Origin: Hydractinia symbiolongicarpus
Taxonomy: Eukaryota; Cnidaria; Hydrozoa; Anthoathecata; Hydractiniidae
Assembly (NCBI RefSeq): GCF_029227915.1
Contig: NC_079887.1
Coordinates: forward strand, 10,292,001-10,356,000
Reading direction: 5' to 3'
DNA: 64,000 bases
Both the position numbers and the translations under genes were made by a program. The first letter of the stretch is position 1. The number at the start of each line of letters is the position of its first letter. This document shows, piece after piece, positions 24,145 to 35,736 of this stretch. The notes beneath the pieces were generated by a model. The model was not told the origin of the DNA, searched no databases, and saw only the letters and a list, made by a program, of their open reading frames with translations.

Positions 24145-27071
24145 ATGAGTTGGAGCCGAGCAATATGGTTGGAAAACAAACAAGAAGAAGAAGGTACAAT
24201 ACCAACAGTTTGGATAAAAAATAATTTAGTCTACTGGCCAAGTTTTTTGAATGTCGAGAAGGCAGCTGCAGAATTAAAAGAACCTACAGCATTATGGCAC
24301 AAATTTCCACTAGTCCGAGTTAAAATTACAGGAGGTACGATGCTAAGTGGCTTTACTTCAATTAATTAGTCAAATACAACTTTAAAAAAAACTAATCATG
24401 TATCAGAACCATTATATATTATCTTTACAGATAGAAAACTATGTGAGGAGTTTGATTTCACGGAGGCAGAAACGGATGACGAAGAAGTCATCACAAAAAA
24501 ACAAAGCTCGCCGTCTTGTGATGTATTGTTTACAAAAAGTATGATTAATTTTGTATTCCAGAAATTTTTATGCAATTTTTATGCAATTCGTAAAAGCTTG
24601 TTACGTTTTTACTTTGTGTATTTCGAAATGTTCAAAGTTTTCAAACATTTATTTTTGAAAAGCACTGTTGCTATGATTTTTTTATGCAAAAATGAAAACT
24701 TTTAGAAAAACCAATACCAAGTGAACCACCAATGACATATCGACATATAGAAGATGATGCTCAAGACTCTGGTAAGTGCTTACATAATTTTTTTACAAAA
24801 TGTTCAAAACAGATTTCTTATTTGTATATACATGTACATTCTTTAAGCACAAATATGTGGAATTTAATATGCACAAAGATTAGTACATAAGGCATATTAT
24901 ATACCTTAAGGGTATAAAGTGTGAAAATAAAAAAAGTGTGGGATTAATTTTAGTCCCTCAATTTTTTTAGATTAGGGCGGAATTAATTAGTGTTAATCGG
25001 CAACATTTTTAGGAAGTGCGATTTTAGTGTTTTCATGGGATAACAAGTTTCACACTTTTTTATTTTGCACGCTTTTATTCTCGCACTTTTTTATACCCTT
25101 AATACAACATTGATATTAAATACCTTTTTTATGTGCTTACAGACTCATCCATCATGTCACCAGAAGTCAGACCATTGATACAACATCAAAACACAACACC
25201 AACACATACACCACCAAATAGTTTAAAGAGGAAGCATGTCAGTCCAGTAAGACAAACACCATCTGGATCACAGAATGCAGGTGGAAGTTCTGGAAACGAT
25301 CCCTTTCCTATGTCGACAGGAAGTAAGTTGTAATTACAAAGCAGGATTCAATAAAATAGATATGTTTAAAATATCCCACTGAAATACATGGTATATATAT
25401 ATTTAGTAAATAAAAAATCCAATTATGATTTAGAGTTTCAGAAGAGGGTATTGTATCTCCTAACCGATATCAGGAATTTGTTGGGAAGACAAAATGAAAA
25501 AGCAGCAGAGCCGGACACAGCTCAACCACAGGAGCCATTTGAACTGCTAAAGAGTGTTCAAGAGCTAATAGAGTTTGAGGAGACATTAAAAGACAAGTCA
25601 AACTATGATAGATTGGTCAGTTAAACATTTACATTCATTTTTTCCCAAAGGATACATGAAACACACTATTTAGCCTGACAGCATGTTCACTTATTCTCGG
25701 ATCCGGGTTAACATGCTTGGAATTTTCTGATCATTTTTAACAAAAATGACCAACATATTTAAATTCAGCATCAAAATTTATGGAAACATGCAAATTTTCA
25801 AGTTTATACACTAAGTACAACTGCCAAACTTTTGATGTTGTATGAAGAAATGACCACACAAATTAACTGCAGTGAAATTTTTTAACTCTTATAAAATTTA
25901 AAAACTTTAAATTACAATAAATCCTGTTCTAATAATCTCTTGGTATTCTAAATTTCCTATGTTATATAATTTTTGCTGATAAATCCAAATATGCCACTCA
26001 TTTTTCTCAAAAGTTCCTTGTTTTCTTTTTCAAAATTTGATAATGTTAACCTGGATCTGAGAATTCTTACACTTCTAATGAAGTGTGAACACAGCTTAAA
26101 GAACTGCCTTTGTTGTCCCTCCTGGAAACAACTATAGCTAGCTAAATACTACTTTTCTACTTTTGTGTTTGTGTGCACCTGTAGCTAGAAATATATTTAT
26201 TGATATATGTTTCATTTTACAGCTATCCCAGTTATCAAGAGTTGGTGGCTCAAAAATTCGCGAAAATGTGAAAAATGTTCTGTTAAAGTGAGTCAAAGCA
26301 TAAGTACCCCTTAGAGAATTTAAAATGTACTAACCTTTGTTGTGTAGTTTACAGTGGTAGTGGAAAATCACTTTGTTGTGCCCACATGCTTCGTTTCATC
26401 TTCTCCATAAAAAAATCGTGCACGAGGTCCAAGAATTATTTAATTGAATGAATAGTTTACGGAATGCGGCCCCGCAGCCTAATGGACTCGCAACTATATA
26501 TTAAATGCGCTTACGATGTCGATTGTTTTACTTTTATTCCACTTTCATTATAGAATCATGAATAATGAAGTAATGTCGGCACTCAACATGAAAGGGAAGG
26601 GAAAAAGTGAAAAGGTTGGGTTTGCAAGGATGAACTTATATAAAGCTGTTGTCGGTTAGTAAAAAAATCCTATTCCTAATATTCAATTTATATATGTGCT
26701 TGTAAGCGTTTTAGTTTGTTGTTGTTAATTTATTTATTGTCGGTTAAAATATGTACAAATAAATACAATAGCTCTTATTAAAGTGCTAATCCAAACCGAC
26801 AAGTTTGTATTAAGTTTTTCCCGCCATTTCGAGGGGTCGACGTTCAGGGGGAAAAATACACATTAATCTGAGGAAATCTATTTGTCCAGCTGTTGTACTG
26901 TAAACTACCTCCATCAATATGTGATAAGAATTTTGTTACGTTGTAGAGACTGTTATCAAACATCAAAAGAATGCGACAGAAGGAGAAGTTCGTGCGTGTA
27001 CGGCATCAATCCTTAAATATGCACCTGATAGATGTGGAGGAGCGGGAAGAACTAATGCCGAAGAAAATTAA
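24145..27071 (+). CDS. DUF4806-domain protein, eight exons, intact
   Basis: Eight exons join in frame with GT..AG introns into 347 residues: 24145-24334, 24431-24538, 24706-24771, 25143-25322, 25407-25615, 26223-26287, 26554-26654, 26947-27071. The start is the first ATG; an in-frame stop lies six codons upstream. The N-terminal domain (IWLENKQEEEGTIPTVWI, then YWPSFLNVEKAA) and the C-terminal DUF4806 region (residues about 182-347) are typical. The latter includes VQELIEFEETLKDK, SQLSRVGGSKIRENVKNVLL, NEVMSALNMKGKGKSEKVGF and SILKYAPDRCGG. A Pro/Ser/Thr-rich linker lies between. DUF4806 proteins commonly accompany DNA transposons in invertebrates; their biochemical role is unknown. AATAAA lies 68 bases after the stop. 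A MITE occupies intron 3. Confidence 0.9.
24906..25102. mobile_element. MITE in DUF4806 intron 3
   Basis: A 197-bp element whose left end TTAAGGGTATAAAGTGTGA mirrors a right end reading TTTTTTATACCCTTAA. Further inward, AAGTGTGAAA and CACACTTTTTTATTTT also pair. TTAA at both ends fits a TTAA-target element. It is non-coding. Confidence 0.75.
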
Positions 27072-27238
27072 ATCGATTAATTTTTAAATAATTTACAACT
27101 TTTATATCAGAGAGGATTATAAATTTTTCAAGCGCCGTAATAAATTCTTCTAGCTTATATTAATTTTGATTGGGTGGCAGAAAATTAGAATGGCAAAATG
27201 TTAAAGTGATTTTAGCTCAACAATTTTTAGTGTTTCTA

Positions 27239-27710
27239 CTAGAGATCGGACTTGTGACTAGTAAAAGTATGGAATATGCATGAGTGGGTGCTTTTTTTAA
27301 GGAAATACAGTGCTAATATAATATTCATTATATTTTTATTGTAATTTTCAACCTCGATTCCTGGACTTCTTGCACCTGGTGAGGACGGTGGCTTTTCACA
27401 CTTTTTATAAAGTATAGCATCATGATCGTATTTATTCGCATCTGGTATCCTTAACAAACACCCTTGTATTCAACTCTGACTTCATTAAGAAAACATACTT
27501 TTTCTCTAACCAATGCTTGATTAAAGACTTCGGTGCAACAGTTTTGCTTGACACTTTAGGTGATTTGAGCATACTAACAGGCTGCCTTATCAGGAGGCGT
27601 GCCTGGCACATGAAATCGCAGCTATAAATTTGCAAATACTGCACGTTTAACAACCTCGTCATTGCTGCGTTACATTTTTTGCATTGGGTTGGAACGCTGG
27701 AGATTCTCAC
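27239..27710 (-). pseudogene. Unrecognised transposon-derived coding fragment
   Basis: Two overlapping frames read CQARLLIRQPVSMLKSPKVS, then KSLIKHWLEKKYVFLMKSEL, then in another frame KYDHDAILYKKCEKPPSSPG. The composition looks protein-like and the first part is repeated near 23.35 kb, but I cannot name a family. It may be the remains of a third gene of the large element or of a different insertion. Confidence 0.4.
27533..27613. repeat. Repeat unit, copy B (partner near 23.35 kb)
   Basis: Direct-orientation partner of the 82-bp unit described at 23335-23416, about 4.2 kb away and on the other side of the DUF4806 gene. Confidence 0.75.
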
Positions 27711-28024
27711 ATAGTACCAGTTGTGAATACTTGAAATATCGTTTTTATATTTTGTATTATAAAACTCCGTTAAGTTTCATTTAGGAAGTTTTCAGCGGAG
27801 AAGTTGTATATACTGCCGATGTTTATAATAAAAAAATGACATATCGTAGAAATGATTTTATTTCTTTTTCGCAATAACCATGTACAAATAACGTAACACA
27901 AATATAAGCGTCGGAATCATGCTAGGGAATAGATACATGGACATGTAAACTATGGACATATAAAACTGAAGCCACAATGGCGATTATGATTTGATTCGGT
28001 CAAGTTTGTCTGTTTCTTAAGGTT

Positions 28025-28543
28025 GAAAAGACGCTGAATAACGGTTGCGAGAGCATTTCCAAACGACGTTGATTAGACGTTGTTAGACGTTTTTTCAACG
28101 TTGAAAAGACGTTGCGAGAAGTTATTTCAATGTTTAAAAGACGTAGCGAGACGTTGTTTCAACGTTGAAGAGACGTTGCAGGACGTTGTTTCAACGTAGC
28201 TTGCGACGTTGAAAAGACGTTGATTTTACGTTGCAAATGAAAGTTTTTTTGACGTCTTTTTCCGACGTCTATTCAACGTCGGACATCAACGTCTTTTCAA
28301 CGTTGAAACAACGTCCTGCAACGTTGTTTCAACGTTGAAAAGACGTTGCGAGACGTTGTTTCAACGTTGAAAAGACGTTGCGAGACGTTGTTTCAACGTT
28401 GAAAAGACGTTGATGTCCGACGTTGAATAGACGTCGGAAAAAGACGTCAAAAAAACTTTCATTTGCAACGTAAAATCAACGTCTTTTCAACGTCGCAAGC
28501 AACGTCTTTTCAACGTTGATTCAACGTTGAAGTGCCCACTGGG
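28025..28543. repeat. Right subterminal ACGT array containing a 117-bp-arm hairpin
   Basis: Built from GTTTCAACGTTGAAAAGACG-type units. Within it, 28199-28315 and 28384-28500 are reverse complements over 117 bases, separated by 68 bases of the same repeat. The arm includes TTTTACGTTGCAAATGAAAG and GTCCGACGTTGAATAGACGT. The outer edge ends in the terminal repeat GTGCCCACTGGG. Confidence 0.9.
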
Positions 28544-30689
28544 AGACATCTGTACAGACTAGATCTTTTTATAACCGATGGAAAGGTGCCGATCTCATAC
28601 CTCTCCTTCGCTTTCTAATATATGACTAACGCGACGCACCAGCACGCATATCAAACAGCGAAAAAGAATCCATGGGAACAAGATTGCGGAAGGTGCTACA
28701 AAGGTTTTCTTTGATCTTAAGGACGTTGCTATGGTAACGATGCGAAGGATTATTTAAAATAATCTTACGCATACAGTGGATAAATAATTAAAAAGGCTTA
28801 CCAAGTTTGGTTCAAAGCCCTTTTTTCTCGTAATTTAAACATGGATTTTGCAATTTCTCTGCTGGTCAATTACGAGCAACTATTTTAATTTGTATTTGTA
28901 CACATTTTTTTTTAATTAGAGATCTATTTTTATTTAATAATAAATAATATGTTTATCTATTCCTGTATAATTTAATATTGCGTAATTTGTAAACACGCAC
29001 ACAAAGATGCGTTGTGTGCTTTTAAAATTTTATTTTATTTAGTAATAGATACGTATTAACTTTAAACGTCTGATCAAATATTAATAATAAATTCATTTCT
29101 TTTAACTAAAAAAAATTATTCTGGCCCTCAAAATACAGCATGTTGTTCGGCTTGATTTTGTTGATACGACCACCATTTTAGTCAATAATATAACATCGGG
29201 TTAATTTTTGTAGCGCGGGGTTACAAAAGTATAAAAAAGGTCGTCCACCACAAAGGGAAATGATTCAATACCCTTAAGCAGCTTCTTTTTTACTTTGAAA
29301 TATACTTGTATATCATTGTAGCACGCTTTCACCACTGTTGCTAAATTAATGTTAAAATCGTCCAAATCAATTCTAGGATTTTTAATAAACATAAGGAGAA
29401 AACATACAAGAAGGTTCTGTCAAAACCTAGATACCTAGATACTAAATACCTAGACGATTAACTTGGTACTTTTGATTTTCATATGACAAAATATGATGAA
29501 TATAAAGGTTGTCAATTTCGACGAGATAAAATGATTTTTTTAGAATTCACTAGTTAAAAAAATAAAAACAAAATAGAATGAATGTAGTTAAGAGGGATCT
29601 AAAGGGTAGCCTTCAAATTTTCTTAATAACAATAATAACAACAACAACAACACTATCAATAACGCATTAATAACTAGTCTATGGTATATAATCGTAAGTT
29701 TATTTTTGAACTCTCTCAAGGTTAACTTTAAAGAGGAAAAAAAGTTCATTAAAGCGAGTGGATCCTCATTAAAGTCTTTTGTTGTTACAATGATCAATCT
29801 CACAGAAAACGTGAGTGTGAGAAAATGTAATCTAATGCTACTATAAAAAATTCATTTATTTCAAACACTAGAAAATGTATACCAAAAAATAAAAATAAAA
29901 ATGTCATACCGACCCACATGTGTAATGGCAGAATAACAAACATGGCTGTATAATGTTTAACTTTTCCGTTTTGGGACCAATTATATTTAATGTTGTCTGA
30001 TTATGAATCATCAGTTTATTTTAATACTGAAGAATACGAACTAATACAGGACACAATTAGAAGGGGATGCAATATATTTAGAAAAAAATGAAAATTGTAT
30101 TTCCCCTTGAACACGCAACATATTGAATTTTTTTGGCTTCCGGAAAACATAACCTGTTGGCCATGGCCTAGCCATATGGCCTACCTCATAGCCTACCCTA
30201 AAAATGATATTCATAGATTTTCTTCCATGCCTGCTTTGCGTAAAAAAAATAAAAGGCATTGACGAGTTTCGTTTCTCTTCCGAAAAAACTTTTTCTAAAC
30301 CCTGCGTCCCTTTGTTTATAGGGGGAGAGGGGGAGAAGGGGAGAGGGGGAGAGGGGGGAATTGGAATTGTTTAAGCAAGAGATACAACACAAAATGATGA
30401 AAGGATCGCTCACTCGTGTTGTTTACATGTTTACTTAATTAAACCACAAGAAATAAACTTTTAAAGTCAATTACTGTACACAATGACGCAGAATGTTAAT
30501 AACTAGTCAAGGCGACTGGAAGTTATTATAACCAATTAAGATCAGGTTAATATATGCATAATATTAACTGCAGGAAAAGACATTAAATCAGAGGTAAACT
30601 AATTAAAAAAATAAACAAACTAAAAGTAAAATGGCTTTATAATTTTCAACGCGGTTAAAACTATGAGAATTTCCTAAAACGAATGTGAT

Positions 30690-30762
30690 CAACCTCGCTC
30701 TCAGCCCCTATTGTCTCTTTTTTTAATATCAAGACGGCGAGATGTCCCTGGGGACGAGGTTG
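30690..30762. mobile_element. Palindromic miniature element, diverged copy
   Basis: The left end CAACCTCGCTCTCAGCCCC and the right end CCCTGGGGACGAGGTTG are inverted relatives; the centre holds TATCAAGACGGCGAGA. The flanking 9-mers GAATGTGAT and AAGTGTGGT agree at six of nine positions, as expected of an aged target duplication. Confidence 0.7.
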
Positions 30763-31932
30763 AAGTGTGGTCAGTTTACCGCATAACTTGCAAGTTTACA
30801 GGCCCGAAAGTTCAGGTTTTACAAACTTTATCTTTTGTGCTTTTTAAATGTTTAAAGTAATTCGCTAGCCTCTTCTCCAGGGCTTTACCAAATTTTGTAT
30901 ACGTGTGATTACAAAAGAAACGTACAAGCGAAAAAAAAAAACGAATGACTTTTGATATCTGCTATTTTTATCTTCCTTTCCCATTATTTTTTTACGGAAA
31001 GGTCATCTAACCACGCGATAGGAGACAATCGAATGCGGAATAAGAAAGTCCATACTTTTGTATTTTGTTCATTAATTCATATGATTAATACAATCCATAA
31101 TTGAAACGCGACTTCCGTACATTCCAAACACAAGAGAAGAAATTTCCTCAAGATGACAAATATGTTTTTCAGGTAGTGAAAATAAAAAATTATACTTCGT
31201 AAATTTCTTTCCTGTCTGGCTCAAAGTAGTTTCTAAGCTTGACGGCATAATTTTCTTTTCTTTCTGCTTGAATGTAAGGCGCGTGCACACATGATATGCT
31301 TTGGTTCCTGAGTGAAAGTTGTTTGATATTTATTCACGAAACGAGGTTGCCATTGGCTGTTGTCACATGAGATATTTTTGAATGTTTACATTTTTAGTTC
31401 GCATCAGTTTTTTACAGTCCCCTGAAGGAAGAACAACGGTTAATAGCTAGTCTCTCTACTTGAGTTCCTTCTTACGCAAATTTACAAACGTAGATTCAAT
31501 TATACCCTTACTAATTTTAACCATGCCCAAATTGACTTCTTGCTTCTTAAAAAAACTTAAGTTTATTTAGAAAGTTCGTCTTTATTTATTTTTATCAGGA
31601 TCTGTTTTATGAGGCAAGAAGATTCAAACTCTGAGTAGGATACATTCTACGCGCCTTCTTTACCGTCTTAAGTTTTTCAAATTCGTCTTTAGCCCATAAG
31701 CATTTTGTCTATATCTAATCTGTCTAACCCTTATCTAAAAAAAATTAAAATAACAGATTTTTTACATAGTTATCTCAAAAAAAATAATTAACTGGATATC
31801 TTTGAAACTGATATAGGAATTCTGGAAATTCCATGATACAAATTCTGTCATGTAAAATTGACGATATGAATATAATAACCTGGACAAGTTTTGATGAATG
31901 TATTAGCATTTAAATGTCTCAGTATCCAGGAT

Positions 31933-31933
31933 T

Positions 31934-31964
<31 letters not shown>

Positions 31965-31965
31965 T
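31933..31965. repeat. (CT)n(CA)n microsatellite
   Basis: A run of TCTCTC directly followed by a CACACA run. Simple repeat. Confidence 0.9.
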
Positions 31966-34029
31966 TTCGAAGATAAATCCAAATTTGTCAAATCCAAAAC
32001 GTTAAACAGGCCTGATTTTTTAAATTTTGAATTCACTAAAATTTGATTCAACAAATTTGATCAATTGAATTAAATAAATAAATAAAAATAAATTGTGTTT
32101 TGTGTACGAAATAAATTGTGTTTTGTCCGCTTTAACTGTTGACATCACAAAAGTTGCCATTTAGTCATGTTTCAGTACAATTTAATGGAAATCGAAAATA
32201 GCTCCCACAAAAAGAATTGAAATTTATGTTTTAAGACTGGCCTCATAATATTTTAGATAGCTCTTAGAATTTAGACGTATCAAAAGAGGTTAATAAAGGA
32301 AATTATGAATTAAGGTCTGTTTTTTTGGCAAGTTGTGGACAATGGTAGTATTTTAAATTTATAATTTCATCACTTTTTATATTCTTCAGCTGATTAACAG
32401 AGAGAGGGAGGAGTTAACATCTATCAGCATATCCTGATAACACAAAAATCATTTGTTAACATTCCCTTATTAAACTTTTCAGAATTAGTTTTCTTTGATG
32501 TGCCGATGCTACAGCTTTTTTACACAAAATAAACATCATTTTTAAAATCCTCACCTGAACCTTGATAAAATGTGAAATCTTAGGTTCATAAAACATGTAT
32601 TTTAATTTTATGCTAATTGAACTCTGCTTGAAATCGGGGCATATTTAGTACAAGTAAGAAGACTTTTACTGTAACATTATCATGTGCATTTTTAATAATA
32701 AATTTTAGCATAACATTGACTGAAAATTTCAGTTTTATTTTGAGCTGAAAAAAATGTAACGAAATAGGGTTATTATTAAACTGATGCTAAAAAGTTCTTC
32801 CCAGGAATTTTAGTCTACTTAATTAGAAAAAGTTTTTGCCTTTTTTCACAAAACAAAGAAAATAGATAAATAAATAAAGTCCGTGTGTCAGCCTAACAAT
32901 ATGGGGGTCTTCAATAATAGCCTTTATAATAACAACTACTGTGTTAATTTGTCACCCATTTCAGAATCTGGTAAACATTGTGTGTAACAAATGTCTAATC
33001 AAATGTTTCCTTTTAACAACCCTCCACACTTTTCTCAAGCCGCTTGAATTATGTAATTCTTGAAATTCAAAATAGCTCTTATAATTCTGCTGACTTGCTC
33101 ACAAAAAAAGACAACCCTTAATGTAAATAGAGTTGTGGGTCGTTATTAACCATAATGATATAAAGAAAATTGTATCAAAAGCTTTTTAAAGAACTATACC
33201 TACAAACTTTTAAAAATTTATGTTTGAGACAAAATTCCGCAGTATATCCGTCTGCCATTACGTTTTTTGTCAAAGTTATGTGCAGGACTTTTGTGCTACT
33301 TCGTTCGATGTCCTACTGGTAATAACAACTCCTGACATTCTTGGCACACGCAGTTCTTAGACAAAGTATTTTTCACAGAAATTCAAAGTGTTTTTGTAAA
33401 TTTAGTAAGTTCTCGTCGTGTAGCTATAGTTTTAAGATACAACATTGGTGCTTTACTACGACCAAAGGGCATGCTTTTTTAAAAAACAAAAGTCCCTGTG
33501 GTCGTTGCAGCCAGGCTGGAGCCCTTGTGTATTGTTCCTAACAAATCTTGGAAAGTTATTTTGTGAATACTGTGGGCAAATTCAAGAATTTTTTGAAACT
33601 TAACAAAAGGGAGCTGATTCCATTGTGGGGTAACCATCATCGAAACACAATTTTATGCTACCTAACTTCGAGCTGTTAGCTAAAAGAGTTGATAGCTAAC
33701 TAATGTATTGTATGGATCTATTTCGTCAAAATAATATTGTTTTTACATGTTTGTTCATTTTCACAATCAAATAATGACTGGAGTATGTAGAAGACATATT
33801 TTGTCTTATCAACAAGCCCATATAGCTGAGGTGGAATGAAGATAGCAGGTTACAAATAACGTAAAGGAGAAATATTTACAATTTCTCTATAGTTGCAAAA
33901 ATACTACAAAAATGTAATACTAAAAATATCACAAATTATATCATTAAATAACAAGAAATGTTTTGTGATTTTCTTAAAATGCGTCAACAAGCAAACAGAT
34001 TTTTTTGTCTTCATCAACATTGTGCTTCA

Positions 34030-34920
34030 TAATGATGGCCTGTGATAAGATATTGACTATCTACTGGTCACTAGTAAGGTCTTTGGAATGTGAAAATTGT
34101 TTATCAAATATCTTGTTTAACACATGTGTTTTAGTTCTAGAAACTAATTTGTGAAGGAATGCTTCCAATGCCATACCTGATTTTATAGATAAATAACAGT
34201 TAGCTGTGAGTAGAGAAAAATAATAAAAATAGACATGAAACTTTTGTAATGGCTTCGCTTTGTATAATATTCCAAATACTTTGGAAATCTTATTTTCTAC
34301 TGTTAGTTTATGGGTTTTCCAAGACAGTTTTCTGTCAATAAGAACACCTAAAAAGTTTAGAAAACTTTTCCTTTTTATGTTAATTTCATTTATTCATAGA
34401 TCTGGTAGTTTTAAAGACAAGTCGTCTGATTTAGACTTTTTGCAGAATAGCGTATATTTTGTTTTATTTACATTTAGGCACGGTTTGTTTGCTTTAACCC
34501 ATTCATTAATACTAATCAGTTTTTTGTTTACCGTAGTAAAGAGTGTTTTTATATCTTTGTGAGCGTAGAATAAGTTAGTATCATTCGCAAAAAGAATAAA
34601 ATTGTCGATGCATAATGCAAACCATTACCATATATTAAAAATAAGAGCGGTCCAAGTATAGAGCACTGTGGAACTCCACATTTTACATTTTTGAGTTCAG
34701 TCGTATGATTACCGTGAGGAATACATTGTTTTCTGTATGTAAGATAGTCTTTAAACCAAAGTAAGTTTGAGTCCTGTACTCCGTAGCATTGCAACTTTGA
34801 TAGGAGAATTTTATGGTTCACGGTATCAAATTCTTTTGTAAGATCAATGAACACCCCAAGCGTAAACATATTTTTATTAAAACTTTTTAAAATCCTATTT
34901 ACCCTATTACAATTACAACC
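34030..34920 (-). pseudogene. Non-LTR retrotransposon reverse transcriptase remnant
   Basis: Minus-strand RT fragment. It contains FTLGVFIDLTKEFDTVNHKI, WFKDYLTYRKQC, VKCGVPQCSILGPLLFLIY, then after one frameshift ILFFANDTNLFYAHKDIKTL, INEWVKANKPCLNVNKTKY and FLNFLGVLIDRKLSW. The catalytic FADD box reads FAND. The usual CGVPQGSILGP also has Cys for Gly. It resembles Jockey/CR1-type LINEs common in cnidarians. It is truncated at its 5' side and inactive. The 3' limit is approximate. Confidence 0.88.
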
Positions 34921-35511
34921 CTATGGCAAACTCAAATCTGACAGACGAATAAGTTTACAGCCATACGAACAAATTCTCTACCTACTCTTTATAAGGTGAA
35001 CAGTTCGATAACAAACATGGTACCTAGGAAAGGGGCGCCGACATTTTATTAACACTGGAAACGGTAGTGCGGTTACTAAAAAGCACAATTACACCCGGGT
35101 TATAAAGAAAAACATTACACTTCGCTCCAGTATTCTATTTCGCATTTCCACTTTCGTACATAGAATGTTTTAAAACTGTTGACGTGTTTTGTAAGACTAT
35201 GCTTTAACATTTGTTTTATTTCTATGAGAATGAGTGGATAAGGTAGAGCAGCAAGGGTAAACTTAATTTCATTGTTCATAAAAACTAACGAGATTAATGC
35301 TAAAAGTTTTAAGTAAAAATAAGATATAAAAAACAACCTAGTTATTATGGGCCTTGCATAGCAAAACTTGTCTATAGCAGAACATAGTACGCTGTGTTTT
35401 ATTCCGAAAAGTAAAACAGACCCAATCTATCCATACAAATTATAACTTTATTGCAATAAAAAAGCCAGAAATTGGGTAAAAAAAACAAACTCAAAGGATG
35501 CCTAAGTAACC
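34921..35511. other. Gene-free stretch
   Basis: AT-rich sequence between retrotransposon remnants; nothing recognisable on either strand. Confidence 0.45.
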
Positions 35512-35620
35512 CAACCTCGTCCCCAGGACCTCTTTTCGCTTTTTTGATATCTTTTTTGATATCTTCTTCGCGCCATCCCCGATATCAAAAAAGCGAAAAG
35601 AGGTCCTGGGGACGAGGTTG
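35512..35620. mobile_element. Palindromic miniature element, perfect copy with 9-bp target duplication
   Basis: A 109-bp element with two 40-bp arms that are perfect reverse complements. The left begins CAACCTCGTCCCCAGGACC and continues through CTTTTTTGATATC; the right ends GGTCCTGGGGACGAGGTTG. The loop is 29 bases. It is flanked on both sides by TAAGTAACC (35503-35511 and 35621-35629), a 9-bp target duplication. This is the reference copy for the dispersed family in the window. Confidence 0.95.
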
Positions 35621-35736
35621 TAAGTAACCGAAACCCAGTTTTGGGTGTGTCTGTTTTAGTCAGGTCAGTTCTAAGGGGTAATGTAAATCTTTACAATATC
35701 AGCGTGCAGTTTTGCCAGGTAAAAACTTTTTGCTGA

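Larger units (their letters stand above)
19222..28543 (+). mobile_element. Large DNA transposon with transposase and DUF4806 genes
   Basis: A left end reading CCCAGTGGGCAC faces a right end reading GTGCCCACTGGG 9.3 kb away, giving a 12-bp terminal inverted repeat. A possible 2-bp AG duplication flanks them. Just inside each end is an ACGTTGAA/CGACGT-type repeat array. In between are a truncated transposase gene, an apparently intact DUF4806 gene, a 127-bp satellite and other repeats. I infer one element because facing ends, arrays and two transposon-type genes coincide. The transposase motifs suggest the CMC (EnSpm-like) group, but the ends are not classical CACTA, so the superfamily is unsettled. 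It could instead be two independent small elements that share these ends. Confidence 0.65.
28544..34020. other. Gene-poor 5.5-kb stretch
   Basis: No gene recognised. It contains a purine-rich GGGGGAGA tract (30319-30358), a palindromic-family copy at 30690-30762, a decayed half-copy near 30870-30885, and a CT/CA microsatellite at 31933-31965. Open frames at 29201-29392, 29588-29803, 31072-31290 and 33341-33541 show no homology I can recognise. Confidence 0.55.

Noticed and set aside
29201-29392. 63-residue minus-strand frame with plausible composition
   Set aside because: Too short, no homology recognised, no exon partners found nearby.
30319-30358. G-quadruplex or regulatory element in the GGGGGAGA tract
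   Set aside because: A purine-rich simple repeat with no nearby gene; nothing specific to support a role.
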